Source of the DNA: Croceivirga sp.
GTDB lineage: Bacteria > Bacteroidota > Bacteroidia > Flavobacteriales > Flavobacteriaceae
Length of the DNA: 64,000 nt
Reading direction: 5' to 3'
Assembly (NCBI GenBank): GCA_028281025.1
Contig: JANQKR010000013.1
Span: 62,001-126,000, forward strand
The translations under genes were made by a program, and so were the position numbers. Shown here in pieces: positions 26,672 through 34,783 of the stretch. The notes beneath the pieces are model-generated. The model ran no database searches. It saw nothing but the letters and a program-made list of their open reading frames with translations, and had not been told where the DNA came from. Positions within the stretch are counted from its first letter, which is position 1. Each line of letters opens with the position of its first letter.

Positions 26672-27523
26672 TTAATCGGGTTTGTCCGTATAGGGCAATA
26701 CCAAAAACGGAACAAGGCTGTGCAGTCCAATATTTTTGATGATGGGCATAATGAACAGACGTTCCAAAAAGGTGTGTTTGTTCTGTACCATAGCGAGGAT
26801 ATCCACTTTATGTTCCTTGTGAAAATGGTCAATGGCGACCAATAGCTCTTGGTCCGGTAAATCGTGATACACAAAACTGGTATATTGGAGAAGCTCCTTC
26901 AACTTTGTCCGGTTATGGAATTGCACTTCGTCCAGGCCCTCCGGAACCGTGAGGTGGAGTATGTGGATTTTCGCGTTCCACAATTGGGAAAGGTCAAACA
27001 AAACATTGAGTTGCGCTCGTTGAAAATCGATTTCCAAATCCGTCGGAAATAAAATCAAATTGGGGGGCGTAAATTGGGTATTGGAGGGAATCACCAATAC
27101 GGGCGTAGTTGCTTTTTTTATAATATGAAGGGCATTGGAGCCAAAAAACAGCTCCTTGGCCCCGGTGGCCCCTTGGGTTCCCATAATGATCAAGTCTATG
27201 TTTTCATTTTTCACCATACGCACGGTTTCATCCGTCAATGTGTTAAAGGCAGAATGCAGTATAAAAGTGTGCTTGGTATTCTTGAATTCTTTCCTCAATC
27301 GGTCCACAAATCCCCTTAGGTTCGTTTCTGCAAAATACTGATGGTCGTCCGGTAGACCGAATTGCCCTGGACTTCCCATAACATAATCCACTCGATATAT
27401 GGGCGGGGCATAGGTGTGCATTACATGAAACACACAGGTTTCCCCTTGTAAAAGATGAAGGCCATAACGGGCCGCTTGAAAGGCATTTTCAGAAAAATCC
27501 GTAGGCAAAAGAATATTCATCAT
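26672..27523 (-). CDS. Universal stress protein, two Usp domains
   Basis: A 283-residue tandem UspA protein. Domain 1 begins MNILLPTDFSENAFQAARYG and has an intact nucleotide loop GTQGATGAKELFFGS. Domain 2 begins at LILFPTDLEIDF and carries VQNKHTFLERLF where the glycine loop would be. It is monocistronic: its own operator-promoter lies upstream, and the next gene on this strand (25723) has its own. The start is at 27523 (MMNILL); the second ATG (27520) is equally possible. Confidence 0.94.
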   Translation of the reverse strand: MMNILLPTDFSENAFQAARYGLHLLQGETCVFHVMHTYAPPIYRVDYVMGSPGQFGLPDDHQYFAETNLRGFVDRLRKEFKNTKHTFILHSAFNTLTDETVRMVKNENIDLIIMGTQGATGAKELFFGSNALHIIKKATTPVLVIPSNTQFTPPNLILFPTDLEIDFQRAQLNVLFDLSQLWNAKIHILHLTVPEGLDEVQFHNRTKLKELLQYTSFVYHDLPDQELLVAIDHFHKEHKVDILAMVQNKHTFLERLFIMPIIKNIGLHSLVPFLVLPYTDKPD

Positions 27524-27549
27524 AACCTAAAAACTTAAAATCATGAGTG

Positions 27550-27592
27550 GTAAAATAGCTTTGATCGGCACAATGTGCCATGATTTTGGTCA
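27550..27592 (-). promoter_or_regulatory. TGA-N6-TCA operator and promoter for the Usp gene at 26672
   Basis: Minus-strand operator TGACCAAAATCAT (27581-27592), 23 nt spacer, -7 region TATTTTAC (27550-27557). Confidence 0.75.
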
Positions 27593-27707
27593 ATTGTCGG
27601 AACCGTCATTTTTATGGTTTCCGTACCAAAAAGGGAATGCTTGATCGGGAATCACTGGGATGCCGTTACCATCAAAAAAGAAGCTCCCCTATGGGCGCTA
27701 CGGATAA

Positions 27708-27750
27708 TGACCCAGATCATTTCGTCAACAAGTTTTCGAACTTACTTTGC
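27708..27750 (+). promoter_or_regulatory. TGA-N6-TCA operator and promoter for the 27767 gene
   Basis: Operator TGACCCAGATCAT (12-mer at 27708-27719), 23 nt spacer, -7 element TACTTTGC (27743-27750). It is 17 nt before the ATG at 27767, which excludes the longer upstream start. Confidence 0.78.
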
Positions 27751-27766
27751 GGCCAAAGAATCCATC

Positions 27767-28138
27767 ATGGGAAAAACCAATTCCATTACATCGGCAAACA
27801 ATAGCAAAAGCACTGACCCCCATTTATACGTGCTACTACAAAAGCGGAAACTGATTACGTCGCTAAGGGAAAAACTAAACGTCATCTTTGCATCCACATC
27901 TTCACTGGAACACCTGGATGAAGTAAGGGAAATCTGTTCCTCCATAAATGATACGGAACATCGCCTTGACCTCATGATCAGGAGGTGTGGTGAGCATGTC
28001 AAAAAAGAGGACAAGCCCCACCTAAAAAAAGATATTGAGTTTTTGTCCCTTGAAGTTGAATTGGTCAAGAATGCTTTGGAATTATACACCAGTTACTGTG
28101 ACACTAATAAGAAGAAATCGCAACGGTCCTTGGATTGA
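27767..28138 (+). CDS. Hypothetical helical protein
   Basis: A 123-residue protein from ATG 27767 (MGKTNSITSANN). The open frame extends back to 27614, but the promoter at 27708-27750 lies within that extension, so the short start is right. It is charged and almost entirely helical (LLQKRKLITSLREKLNVI, HLKKDIEFLSLEVELVKNAL), probably a coiled coil, with no signal peptide or known domain. It resembles the island's other small coiled-coil proteins only in style. It is convergent with the Usp gene at 28196. Confidence 0.65.
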   Translation: MGKTNSITSANNSKSTDPHLYVLLQKRKLITSLREKLNVIFASTSSLEHLDEVREICSSINDTEHRLDLMIRRCGEHVKKEDKPHLKKDIEFLSLEVELVKNALELYTSYCDTNKKKSQRSLD

Positions 28139-28195
28139 ACCATTTTCCCAGTCCAACCTTTGGTCATACCCTTCATTTCATCAACCGACTTCAAA

Positions 28196-29047
28196 TTACC
28201 CTTCAAGGTCCGGTAATACCATGATGGGTCTGCTACTTTTAAACATCATTTTCCTTACCACAGGTTCTTGGGTGATTTTTTCCAGAAACGTATGGGAATA
28301 ATTGGTCAGGACGATCAAATCTGCATTTTGCGCTTCGGAAAAATCCCGGATGGCACGGGCCACAGTGGATTTTATGGTCACCTTGTAAAAGGAGTGGGCA
28401 TATCCTTTCAACCGCCTTTTTAAAATGGCTTTATTGGCTTCCTGTTGCTCGTTCATCTTAAACTCCTGGGCAACATGAAATATCTTTACTTCGGCATCTT
28501 CCGTACCGATCAGTTCCAATAAGGGTTTCAATACAGGTTTAGGAAAGAAATGGGTATATTCCGTAGGCAATACCACAGATTTCAACGCCTTAAAATCAAA
28601 TTTTTTGGGAACCGCGATCAAGACACAGTTTTTAATTTTTTTTAAGGTGTTCACCGTATTACTCCCCAAGAAGATGCTTTTTGCTCCGGTTGCCCCTTTA
28701 GTGCCCATTACTATGGTTTCAATATCATACTTTGATATGCTGCTTTTGATGCCCGAAACCAAATCCCCGGAGTAGGATATGGTTTCAAATTGATGATTGG
28801 GGCCGGTTTGGTTTTCCTTTACATATTGCATGATTTCTTTGAGCCCGGTTTGTGAGGTGGTTTTAAGGGCCTTGTGCACCATCCCAGATCGCACCGTGCT
28901 CTTAAAGCCTCCTATATTTCGCCCTTCCAGGGCATAGCAGTTTAAAACATAAAATTTACAGGTAAAGTTGGCATAGAGCTTTATGGCCGTAAACATGGCA
29001 TTCCATGCATTTTTTGAAAAGTCCGTTGGCAATAGAATATGTTTCAT
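28196..29047 (-). CDS. Universal stress protein, two Usp domains
   Basis: A 283-residue tandem UspA protein, third gene of a three-Usp operon (30758 to 28196). Domain 1: MKHILLPTDFSKNAWNAMF and nucleotide loop GTKGATGAKSIFLGS. Domain 2 starts at VVLPTEYTHFFPK and has LTNYSHTFLEKI in place of the glycine loop. Its start is 15 nt from the stop of the 29063 gene, so it depends on the operator-promoter at 30778-30820. Confidence 0.93.
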   Translation of the reverse strand: MKHILLPTDFSKNAWNAMFTAIKLYANFTCKFYVLNCYALEGRNIGGFKSTVRSGMVHKALKTTSQTGLKEIMQYVKENQTGPNHQFETISYSGDLVSGIKSSISKYDIETIVMGTKGATGAKSIFLGSNTVNTLKKIKNCVLIAVPKKFDFKALKSVVLPTEYTHFFPKPVLKPLLELIGTEDAEVKIFHVAQEFKMNEQQEANKAILKRRLKGYAHSFYKVTIKSTVARAIRDFSEAQNADLIVLTNYSHTFLEKITQEPVVRKMMFKSSRPIMVLPDLEG

Positions 29048-29062
29048 GTCACAATGTTTATT

Positions 29063-29902
29063 TTATGAAGTATCCGGTAAAACCAAAAATGGAACAGCGC
29101 AGTGGTATCCTACTTGATCGATATTCTGCCTAAACAACAGGCGCCGAAGAAAGCTGTGCCTTTTGTTCATCATAACCACCAAATCAATATTGTGCTTTTC
29201 TACGTAAGCATGCACAATATTGGGCATATACCCATCCGTTACGTCCTCAAAAAGACTGGGCATATGGTTTACCAGTTTTTTAAGTTGTTCCTTATTTTCC
29301 ATCTGGGCAATGGCCAGTTTCTCCTCCTCTGCATGGACAATATGGAGCAGGGCATTGCTCTTTTCCATAATTTCAAATAAAAGGGCCATGTTTTCTGGAT
29401 TGTACTGGCTTAAATAATCCGTTGGGAAGAGCACGGCTTCCAAATGCCTATATGCAAAGCCTTCCGGGATGACCAATATGGGAACCCTGGTCTTTCTTAT
29501 CACATGTATGGCATTGGACCCCAGGAAAATTTCCTTGGCTCCGGTAGCTCCTTTTGTGCCCATAATTATGAGATCAATACCTTCTTCCCCGCAAACCTTA
29601 AGCACCTCGTCCGTGAGCGTGTTGAACTCCGAAATGGTTTTAAACCGATGTTTGGGATTCGAATGTTCGTTTTTGATCCTTTCCACGGAACGCTCCAATC
29701 CCGCCAGGGAAACATCAATACCAATATCAGGAACGGCACTTACCGCAGGACCGCCGATCAAATAATCCACCCTATAGATTACGGGCGTATAGGTATTCAA
29801 TAAATAAAACAGGCACTCTTCGTCCTTTAGGAATTCCATGGCATACCCTATGGCGTTCCATGCATTTTTAGAAAAATCCGTGGGTAAAAGAATCTTTTTC
29901 AT
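29063..29902 (-). CDS. Universal stress protein, two Usp domains
   Basis: A 279-residue tandem UspA protein, middle gene of the three-Usp operon. Domain 1: MKKILLPTDFSKNAWNAIGY with loop GTKGATGAKEIFLGS. Domain 2: AVLFPTDYLSQYNPE and the substituted segment MMNKRHSFLRRLLF. Its N-terminus is nearly the same as that of the 28196 protein, so these two are recent duplicates. It is 10 nt from the 29913 gene upstream and 15 nt from the 28196 gene downstream. Confidence 0.93.
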   Translation of the reverse strand: MKKILLPTDFSKNAWNAIGYAMEFLKDEECLFYLLNTYTPVIYRVDYLIGGPAVSAVPDIGIDVSLAGLERSVERIKNEHSNPKHRFKTISEFNTLTDEVLKVCGEEGIDLIIMGTKGATGAKEIFLGSNAIHVIRKTRVPILVIPEGFAYRHLEAVLFPTDYLSQYNPENMALLFEIMEKSNALLHIVHAEEEKLAIAQMENKEQLKKLVNHMPSLFEDVTDGYMPNIVHAYVEKHNIDLVVMMNKRHSFLRRLLFRQNIDQVGYHCAVPFLVLPDTS

Positions 29903-29912
29903 TGTTTTGGTA

Positions 29913-30758
29913 TTATCTCGGCAAATTTTGCATTACCAGGAAAGGAATCCTGACCTTCATACCCAATTCATCCACTGATGATCGGTATAACATATCCTCA
30001 AAAAAGGAATGGCGGGAATTGACCATGGTAAGCATATCCATTTCCTTTTCAGCAATACATTCCAAAATTGCATTTACTTTATGCTGTGTTTTGGCGGTTT
30101 CAAAAAATAGGTAGGCCTTGTCAAGTGTCCCTTTTAAAAAAAGTCTATTGTCTACCTGACGATTGCTCAGCACATCAAAATCGGATAGGTATAGAAAATG
30201 AATTTCAGATTTGAACTGTCCGGCCAACCCACCCAAAAGTTTTAACTCCCTTCTTTTATAGGGGACCATATAATCCGTGGGAAAAAGGATTCTTTTTGGT
30301 GGCCTGAATTCTACCTTCTCGGGAATCGCCAAAACGGGGCAGACCACATATTTAAAGACCTGAATCGTATAACTGCCAAAGATCGTCTTATTATCGCTGG
30401 TCCCCCCTTTGGTACCCATGACCACAACGTCCACGTTAAGCCGGTTTACAGCATCATTGACCGCATCCACCAGACTATCGGATGATGCTATGGTTTCAAA
30501 GCCATGTTTTGGGTTTGGTGGTAATCCTTCTACCTGTCCTACCAGTGCTTTTAGTCTTTCCCCAGTTTTCTTCTGCAACTCCCGACTTTTCTTTTTTCTA
30601 TCCTTGGGGGTTGACTTTTTGGAGTCGACATATAGGTTATCCGCATAGGCATGGAGTAGGTAGAAAACCGTTCTTGTGCACTTAAAGATTTCCTGGGCAT
30701 AGGTAAGTGCCTGCAGTGCATTTTCCGAAAAATCCGTTGGTATAAGTACCGTTCGCAT
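29913..30758 (-). CDS. Universal stress protein, two Usp domains
   Basis: A 281-residue tandem UspA protein and first gene of the three-Usp operon. I use the ATG at 30758 (MRTVLIPTDFSENALQA). The frame extends upstream to 30821, but that would include the operator and -7 element. Domain 1 keeps GTKGGTSDNKTIFGS. Domain 2 starts RILFPTDYMVPYKRRE and has MVNSRHSFFEDML in place of the glycine loop. A Lys/Arg-rich insert (KKSTPKDRKKKSRELQKKTG) lies in domain 1. Confidence 0.93.
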   Translation of the reverse strand: MRTVLIPTDFSENALQALTYAQEIFKCTRTVFYLLHAYADNLYVDSKKSTPKDRKKKSRELQKKTGERLKALVGQVEGLPPNPKHGFETIASSDSLVDAVNDAVNRLNVDVVVMGTKGGTSDNKTIFGSYTIQVFKYVVCPVLAIPEKVEFRPPKRILFPTDYMVPYKRRELKLLGGLAGQFKSEIHFLYLSDFDVLSNRQVDNRLFLKGTLDKAYLFFETAKTQHKVNAILECIAEKEMDMLTMVNSRHSFFEDMLYRSSVDELGMKVRIPFLVMQNLPR

Positions 30759-30777
30759 ATGTTTGACCCTTATTTTC

Positions 30778-30820
30778 CAAAAGTAACCGGAAGGATTTCC
30801 TTGGGAAATGATATGGGTCA
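30778..30820 (-). promoter_or_regulatory. TGA-N6-TCA operator and promoter of the three-Usp operon
   Basis: Minus-strand operator TGACCCATATCAT (30809-30820), 23 nt spacer, perfect -7 element TACTTTTG (30778-30785). It lies 20 nt from the ATG at 30758. Confidence 0.85.
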
Positions 30821-30825
30821 ATACC

Positions 30826-31671
30826 TCAATCGTGGATTACATAGAAGGGGACCTTGGAGTGGAAGCTTATTTTCTCCACAATGGAATCAAAAAGTAGTTG
30901 TTGTATGAAATTAAGGTTCTTCGCCACCATGATGATCATTTCCACATCCCGCTTTTCCACGAAGCCCTCTATCGCCAATTTTACCTTTTTATTGGTGAAG
31001 GTGTGGAAACTGTAGTTGTTTGGATGGGTCTCTTCCATAAAATCCAGCAGGTATGCCTTGTTCCCTTTTTGCTCATGGCTCAACACAGTGCCTTTTCTGC
31101 TAACATTCACTATTCTGAGACCTGCCTTGTTCAATTCAAGCATTTCGGTGATTGCGCTCAGAATATCATGGGAATAAAAAATATTGTAATCTGTGGGAAA
31201 AGCAATTTCCCTTGGCTTGGAAAGCGCCACATCATTGGGGACTACCAAGGTGTTGTGCTGTACCTTGGTTATGACATCACCCGTGTTACTTCCCACCACC
31301 TTTTCTTTTGGGCCAGAAACCCCCTTGGTGCCCATGACAATTAAATCGATTTCACGTTCCTCCAATTGTCTTTTAATGGATTCAATAAAGAACCCGTGTT
31401 CGTATATCGCATAAAAACAATGGTCTTTATTGGTGTTTCCCCGTTTTGTTTTCGTTAAAAGATCGGACAGGATTTCCTTTGCCGGTTTTGTGGTCTTTTT
31501 CCTGTTTCCCTTGTTGATTGGGACAAAAGAGCCGTTTTGAACGTTTAATTGGCCATCTATATGTGTTAGAAAAAAATTGCACTGAAATGGCTTATACAGA
31601 TGCTGCACATATTTAAAGGCATTTTCAGCGTTCTCTGAAAAATCCGTAGGGACTAGAATATTTTTCATCAC
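30826..31671 (-). CDS. Universal stress protein, two Usp domains
   Basis: A 281-residue tandem UspA protein. Domain 1: NILVPTDFSENAENAFKYVQ with loop GTKGVSGPKEKVVGS. Domain 2 starts EIAFPTDYNIFYSHD; here the usual His-Ser-Phe element is replaced by VAKNLNFIQQLL, so it is the one member of the degenerate-domain group without the conserved His. It has its own operator-promoter (31686-31728) and lies downstream of the regulator gene at 31732. Confidence 0.92.
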   Translation of the reverse strand: MMKNILVPTDFSENAENAFKYVQHLYKPFQCNFFLTHIDGQLNVQNGSFVPINKGNRKKTTKPAKEILSDLLTKTKRGNTNKDHCFYAIYEHGFFIESIKRQLEEREIDLIVMGTKGVSGPKEKVVGSNTGDVITKVQHNTLVVPNDVALSKPREIAFPTDYNIFYSHDILSAITEMLELNKAGLRIVNVSRKGTVLSHEQKGNKAYLLDFMEETHPNNYSFHTFTNKKVKLAIEGFVEKRDVEMIIMVAKNLNFIQQLLFDSIVEKISFHSKVPFYVIHD

Positions 31672-31685
31672 AAAAAATAACCATG

Positions 31686-31728
31686 CTAAATTATAGCACC
31701 GCTATGCAAATTGTAATGATAAATATCA
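31686..31728 (-). promoter_or_regulatory. TGA-N6-TCA operator and promoter for the Usp gene at 30826
   Basis: Minus-strand operator TGATATTTATCAT (31717-31728), 23 nt spacer, -7 region TAATTTAG (31686-31693). The operator is immediately downstream of the regulator gene's stop codon. Confidence 0.75.
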
Positions 31729-31731
31729 ATT

Positions 31732-32781
31732 TCAGCCAATATGTTGAAGTGTTTCCGGATCCAAAATAATAATGTTCCTGTTTTCAACGGCAATCAGTCC
31801 CTCTTGCTTAAAATCCGAAAGTGTCCTTATAAGACTTTCCGTTGCCACGCCCGCAGCCCCTGCCAAGTCACTTCTTGCAATTTTTAGGGGTTTTCCCATT
31901 TTGTTGCCCATGGCACGGGCAAACTGTAAGAGCGTATAAGCCGTGCGCTTTCGTACAGAGCTATAGGCCATTTGTAAAAGTTGTTTTTTTATTTCGGCGA
32001 TACTCTCCACCATCACCTCCAAAACCTCTAGGGAAACATGTTGGTTTTCCTCCAAAATGGTTTTTAGTTGGGGCTTTGAAATCCCCGCGAGTTCAACATC
32101 TTCAAGCGCCACGGCAAATTCTTGATAGGGAACATAGTCCATTAATGAGGTGAAACCCAGGAACTCGTCGGTGGCATAAACCGATGTTATCAATTCCTTG
32201 CCCTGTTCGTCCAGTTTGTAACATTTTACGGAACCTTTAAGTATAAGGTATATTTTATTGGAGTGGTCCCCTTCTTTATAAATGGATTCTTCCTTTTTAA
32301 AGGAAAGTAGTTCCCCATGGTCGTCAAAAAAATTTTTCAACTGATGCAAAGTCCTTATTTCATTGTTTTTGGCATTGGTTGTACGCCAATCCGAAAACGC
32401 ATTGTTAAGTGCTTCTGCCTTATTCAGTCTACTATGGATGGTGTTCAATAATTCCTCCTCCTCAAAGGGCTTTGTAAGATAGTCGTCCGCGCCAAGGTCC
32501 ATTCCTTTCCGTACGTCATGCCTTTCAGTTTTCGCCGAGACGAACACAAAAGGTATTTTACAGGTTTTTGGGGAAGCCGAAAGGTGCTCCAAAACGGCAT
32601 AGCCGTCCATTTCCGGCATCATAATATCACATAATATCAAATCTGGCATTTCCTTTTTGGCCATTGCTATGGCCGCCCGGCCATTGGCCACCGCACAAAC
32701 GGAAAAACCGGAGAGGTCCAAAAGTTCTTCCATGTTTTCCCTCAGGGAAATATCATCTTCAACCAACAGGATCTTTTTCAT
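31732..32781 (-). CDS. Response regulator with CRP/FNR output (REC-cNMP-HTH)
   Basis: A 349-residue fusion. Residues 1-120 are a receiver with the acidic pocket E8/D9/D10, phospho-acceptor D52 (LCDIMMPEMDGY) and K104 (LTKPF). Residues about 150-265 form a cyclic-nucleotide-binding-like beta-roll (FKKEESIYKEGDHSNKIYLI). Residues about 275-345 form a Crp-type winged helix. The recognition helix ATESLIRTL keeps the Glu (E315) and Arg (R319) that in CRP and FNR read the TGA half-site. It lies next to the kinase gene, with a 23-nt overlap, and amid sixteen TGA-N6-TCA operators, so it is the likely island regulator; that link is inference. Confidence 0.92.
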   Translation of the reverse strand: MKKILLVEDDISLRENMEELLDLSGFSVCAVANGRAAIAMAKKEMPDLILCDIMMPEMDGYAVLEHLSASPKTCKIPFVFVSAKTERHDVRKGMDLGADDYLTKPFEEEELLNTIHSRLNKAEALNNAFSDWRTTNAKNNEIRTLHQLKNFFDDHGELLSFKKEESIYKEGDHSNKIYLILKGSVKCYKLDEQGKELITSVYATDEFLGFTSLMDYVPYQEFAVALEDVELAGISKPQLKTILEENQHVSLEVLEVMVESIAEIKKQLLQMAYSSVRKRTAYTLLQFARAMGNKMGKPLKIARSDLAGAAGVATESLIRTLSDFKQEGLIAVENRNIIILDPETLQHIG

Positions 32782-34288
32782 CGCTCTTTGATTTAACGGG
32801 AATCTTTAAGGTAAATGTAGAGCCATGACCAAGCTCGCTCTTAAATAAAATCTCTCCGCCCAAATTCACAATATGCTGTCTGGCAATGTTTAAACCAATT
32901 CCGGTCCCTTGGGTTGTCAAAACATTGCTGGCCCTATAATATCTATCAAAAATAAAGGGGTGGTCTTCCTTTGGTATCCCTACCCCCTGATCACTGATAT
33001 GTATGAGAAGGCAATCCTCGGTTTCTTCCACCACCAGTTCCACATTGGTCTCTTCGGAAGAATATTTTATGGCATTGAGCAAGAGATTGGAAAGGGCCAG
33101 GGACATGATCTTTTCATCAAAAGTGACCATTATGCCATCTATTCCTTTGGGATATAGGATACGTTGGCCTTCCTTAAGCAAGGAGTTGGAGGTATAAATG
33201 ACTTCATTGACGAGCTTGCTCAAAGGGAATGTGGTGGTATTGTACCTTACTTTTCCGGTTTCCAATCGTTCTATGGAAAGAAAATCCGAAAGGATATTGT
33301 CCAAATATTTCACCTTGGATTTTATGGTCTTGATGTGTTTATCCCTTTTCTCCTGCTGATTGGAATCCGTATACTTGGACAAGAGCGTTATTGAGGTCAG
33401 GATACTGGTCAAGGGAGTTTTGAACTCATGGGACACCAAAGAGAGGAACTTTGTCTTTAGTTCGTTCAACTCCTTTTCTTTTTTGAGTGCGTTCCTGAGT
33501 TGAAGGGTGCGTTCCTCAACGGTGTGCTCCAGCTTTTCGGTATAGTTTTTCCTGTCCGTGATATCCAGTACTATGGCCACGCACACCTCTTTTTTTTCAA
33601 TGTATGACAATTGCAAATGTACCTCAACAGGATAGGTAGTACCGTCCTTTCTTCTGTGGATCGTTTCAAAATCGATCTTGTCCTTTTTGTTTTTTGTTAA
33701 GGGCCAAATAAGTCTTTTTAGGCTTTCCCTGGTCAATTCCGGTTTAATATCCAAAACGGACATTTGATGGAGTTCTTCTATGGTATAACCAAGGTTCAGT
33801 TGGGCGCCGTGGTTGATATTTACGAATTTCAGGGTTTTGGTGTCAAATACATAGATTTCATTGAGCGACTCATTAAAGATACGGAACCAATGCCCTATGG
33901 CCTGTTCCGCCTTTTTCCGTTCGGTGATATCGACCACCAGGGCCATTACATATTTTTTTTGCAATAGTTTAAAAGGGTTGAGTCCTATTTCCAGGGGGAA
34001 TTCGCTCCCATCTTGCCTTACCCCTTGCAAGTCCAACCCCAGGCCCATATTTCTTCGTTTTCCCTTTTCCAAAAAACCATCAAAATATTTTCCATGGATG
34101 GACTGGGCACTGCTTGGTAACAAAACCTTAAGAAATTGCCCGTTCAATTCCTCCCCCGAGTAGCCGAACATGTGATTGGCCACGGAATTACTGGCCACAA
34201 TCTGTTGTTTGTCATTTACAATAAGAATCCCTTCGGATACCGCTTCCGACAATATTCTAAAAATATCATTTTCCTCAAATAGCTTCAT
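32759..34288 (-). CDS. PAS sensor histidine kinase, partner of the CRP-type regulator
   Basis: A 509-residue kinase with no membrane helix. Two PAS domains (about residues 10-130 and 130-255, the first with the typical VNDKQQIVASNSVANHMFGYSGE entry helix split by the ligand fold), a coiled linker, HisKA with the phospho-acceptor His in LVSHEFKTPLTS, and HATPase_c with NLLLNAIKYS, DQGVGIPKED and GTGIGLNIARQ. A soluble PAS kinase suggests an internal signal such as redox state, oxygen or a metabolite; no heme-binding residue can be named with confidence. Its 3' end overlaps the start of the REC-CRP gene by 23 nt, so they are co-expressed. Confidence 0.92.
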   Translation of the reverse strand: MKLFEENDIFRILSEAVSEGILIVNDKQQIVASNSVANHMFGYSGEELNGQFLKVLLPSSAQSIHGKYFDGFLEKGKRRNMGLGLDLQGVRQDGSEFPLEIGLNPFKLLQKKYVMALVVDITERKKAEQAIGHWFRIFNESLNEIYVFDTKTLKFVNINHGAQLNLGYTIEELHQMSVLDIKPELTRESLKRLIWPLTKNKKDKIDFETIHRRKDGTTYPVEVHLQLSYIEKKEVCVAIVLDITDRKNYTEKLEHTVEERTLQLRNALKKEKELNELKTKFLSLVSHEFKTPLTSILTSITLLSKYTDSNQQEKRDKHIKTIKSKVKYLDNILSDFLSIERLETGKVRYNTTTFPLSKLVNEVIYTSNSLLKEGQRILYPKGIDGIMVTFDEKIMSLALSNLLLNAIKYSSEETNVELVVEETEDCLLIHISDQGVGIPKEDHPFIFDRYYRASNVLTTQGTGIGLNIARQHIVNLGGEILFKSELGHGSTFTLKIPVKSKSDEKDPVG

Positions 34289-34310
34289 GGGTCGGGAATT
34301 GGGTGAACAC

Positions 34311-34353
34311 TGATTTACATCATAGAGGGAAAGTGAATCTTTTGTTATTTTAA
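34311..34353 (+). promoter_or_regulatory. TGA-N6-TCA operator and promoter for the TerB-like gene
   Basis: Operator TGATTTACATCAT (12-mer at 34311-34322), 23 nt spacer, -7 region TATTTTAA (34346-34353). The same operator is only 22 nt from the ATG of the divergent kinase gene, where a bound protein could also affect kinase expression. Confidence 0.75.
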
Positions 34354-34375
34354 ACTTAGTTTAAAAGGTAAGAAA

Positions 34376-34783
34376 ATGTTGGATGCCAAGAGTAAAAAAA
34401 GCAAGGAATTCTATCAAACCCTGGGAAAGCTATTCTATGCCATAGCCATGGCCGATTGTAGCGTACATGCCAAAGAAATGGAATGCCTAACGGAATTGGT
34501 AAGGGAACATTGGTTGCCGCTGGACGATAACGTGGATGAGTTTGGAACGGATGCCGCTTTCCAGATAGAGACGGTTTTTGATTGGCTATTGGAATATGAA
34601 AAAGACAGCGAATCCTGCTACGAGGAATTTGAAGCTTTTTATAGGTCCAACAAAGCCCTTTTCAGCGAAGAGATCAAAAACCTGACCATGTCCACTGCAA
34701 GGGCAATAGCCGGCGCTTTTTTCGGGAGCAATAAAGCAGAGTTGGTATTGTTGGGAAGGCTGCAATTACTTTTTAGGAGTTAA
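34376..34783 (+). CDS. TerB-like protein
   Basis: A 135-residue helical acidic protein. The segment LGKLFYAIAMADCSVHAKEMECLTELVREHW matches the alpha-helical TerB/DjlA-N pattern, in which an acidic residue pair after A-D-G/C lies in a helical repeat. TerB-type proteins occur in stress and phage-defence gene neighbourhoods and may bind metal. The C-terminal half is predicted helical. The gene is driven by the island operator, and its 3' end overlaps the convergent Usp gene by 18 nt. Confidence 0.68.
   Translation: MLDAKSKKSKEFYQTLGKLFYAIAMADCSVHAKEMECLTELVREHWLPLDDNVDEFGTDAAFQIETVFDWLLEYEKDSESCYEEFEAFYRSNKALFSEEIKNLTMSTARAIAGAFFGSNKAELVLLGRLQLLFRS

Noticed and set aside
27614-27766. N-terminal extension of the 27767 gene
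   Set aside because: It contains the operator and -7 element (27708-27750), so it is upstream of the predicted transcript start.
30759-30821. N-terminal extension of the Usp gene at 29913
   Set aside because: It contains the operator and -7 element of its own promoter, and Usp proteins begin at the MRTVLIPTD segment.
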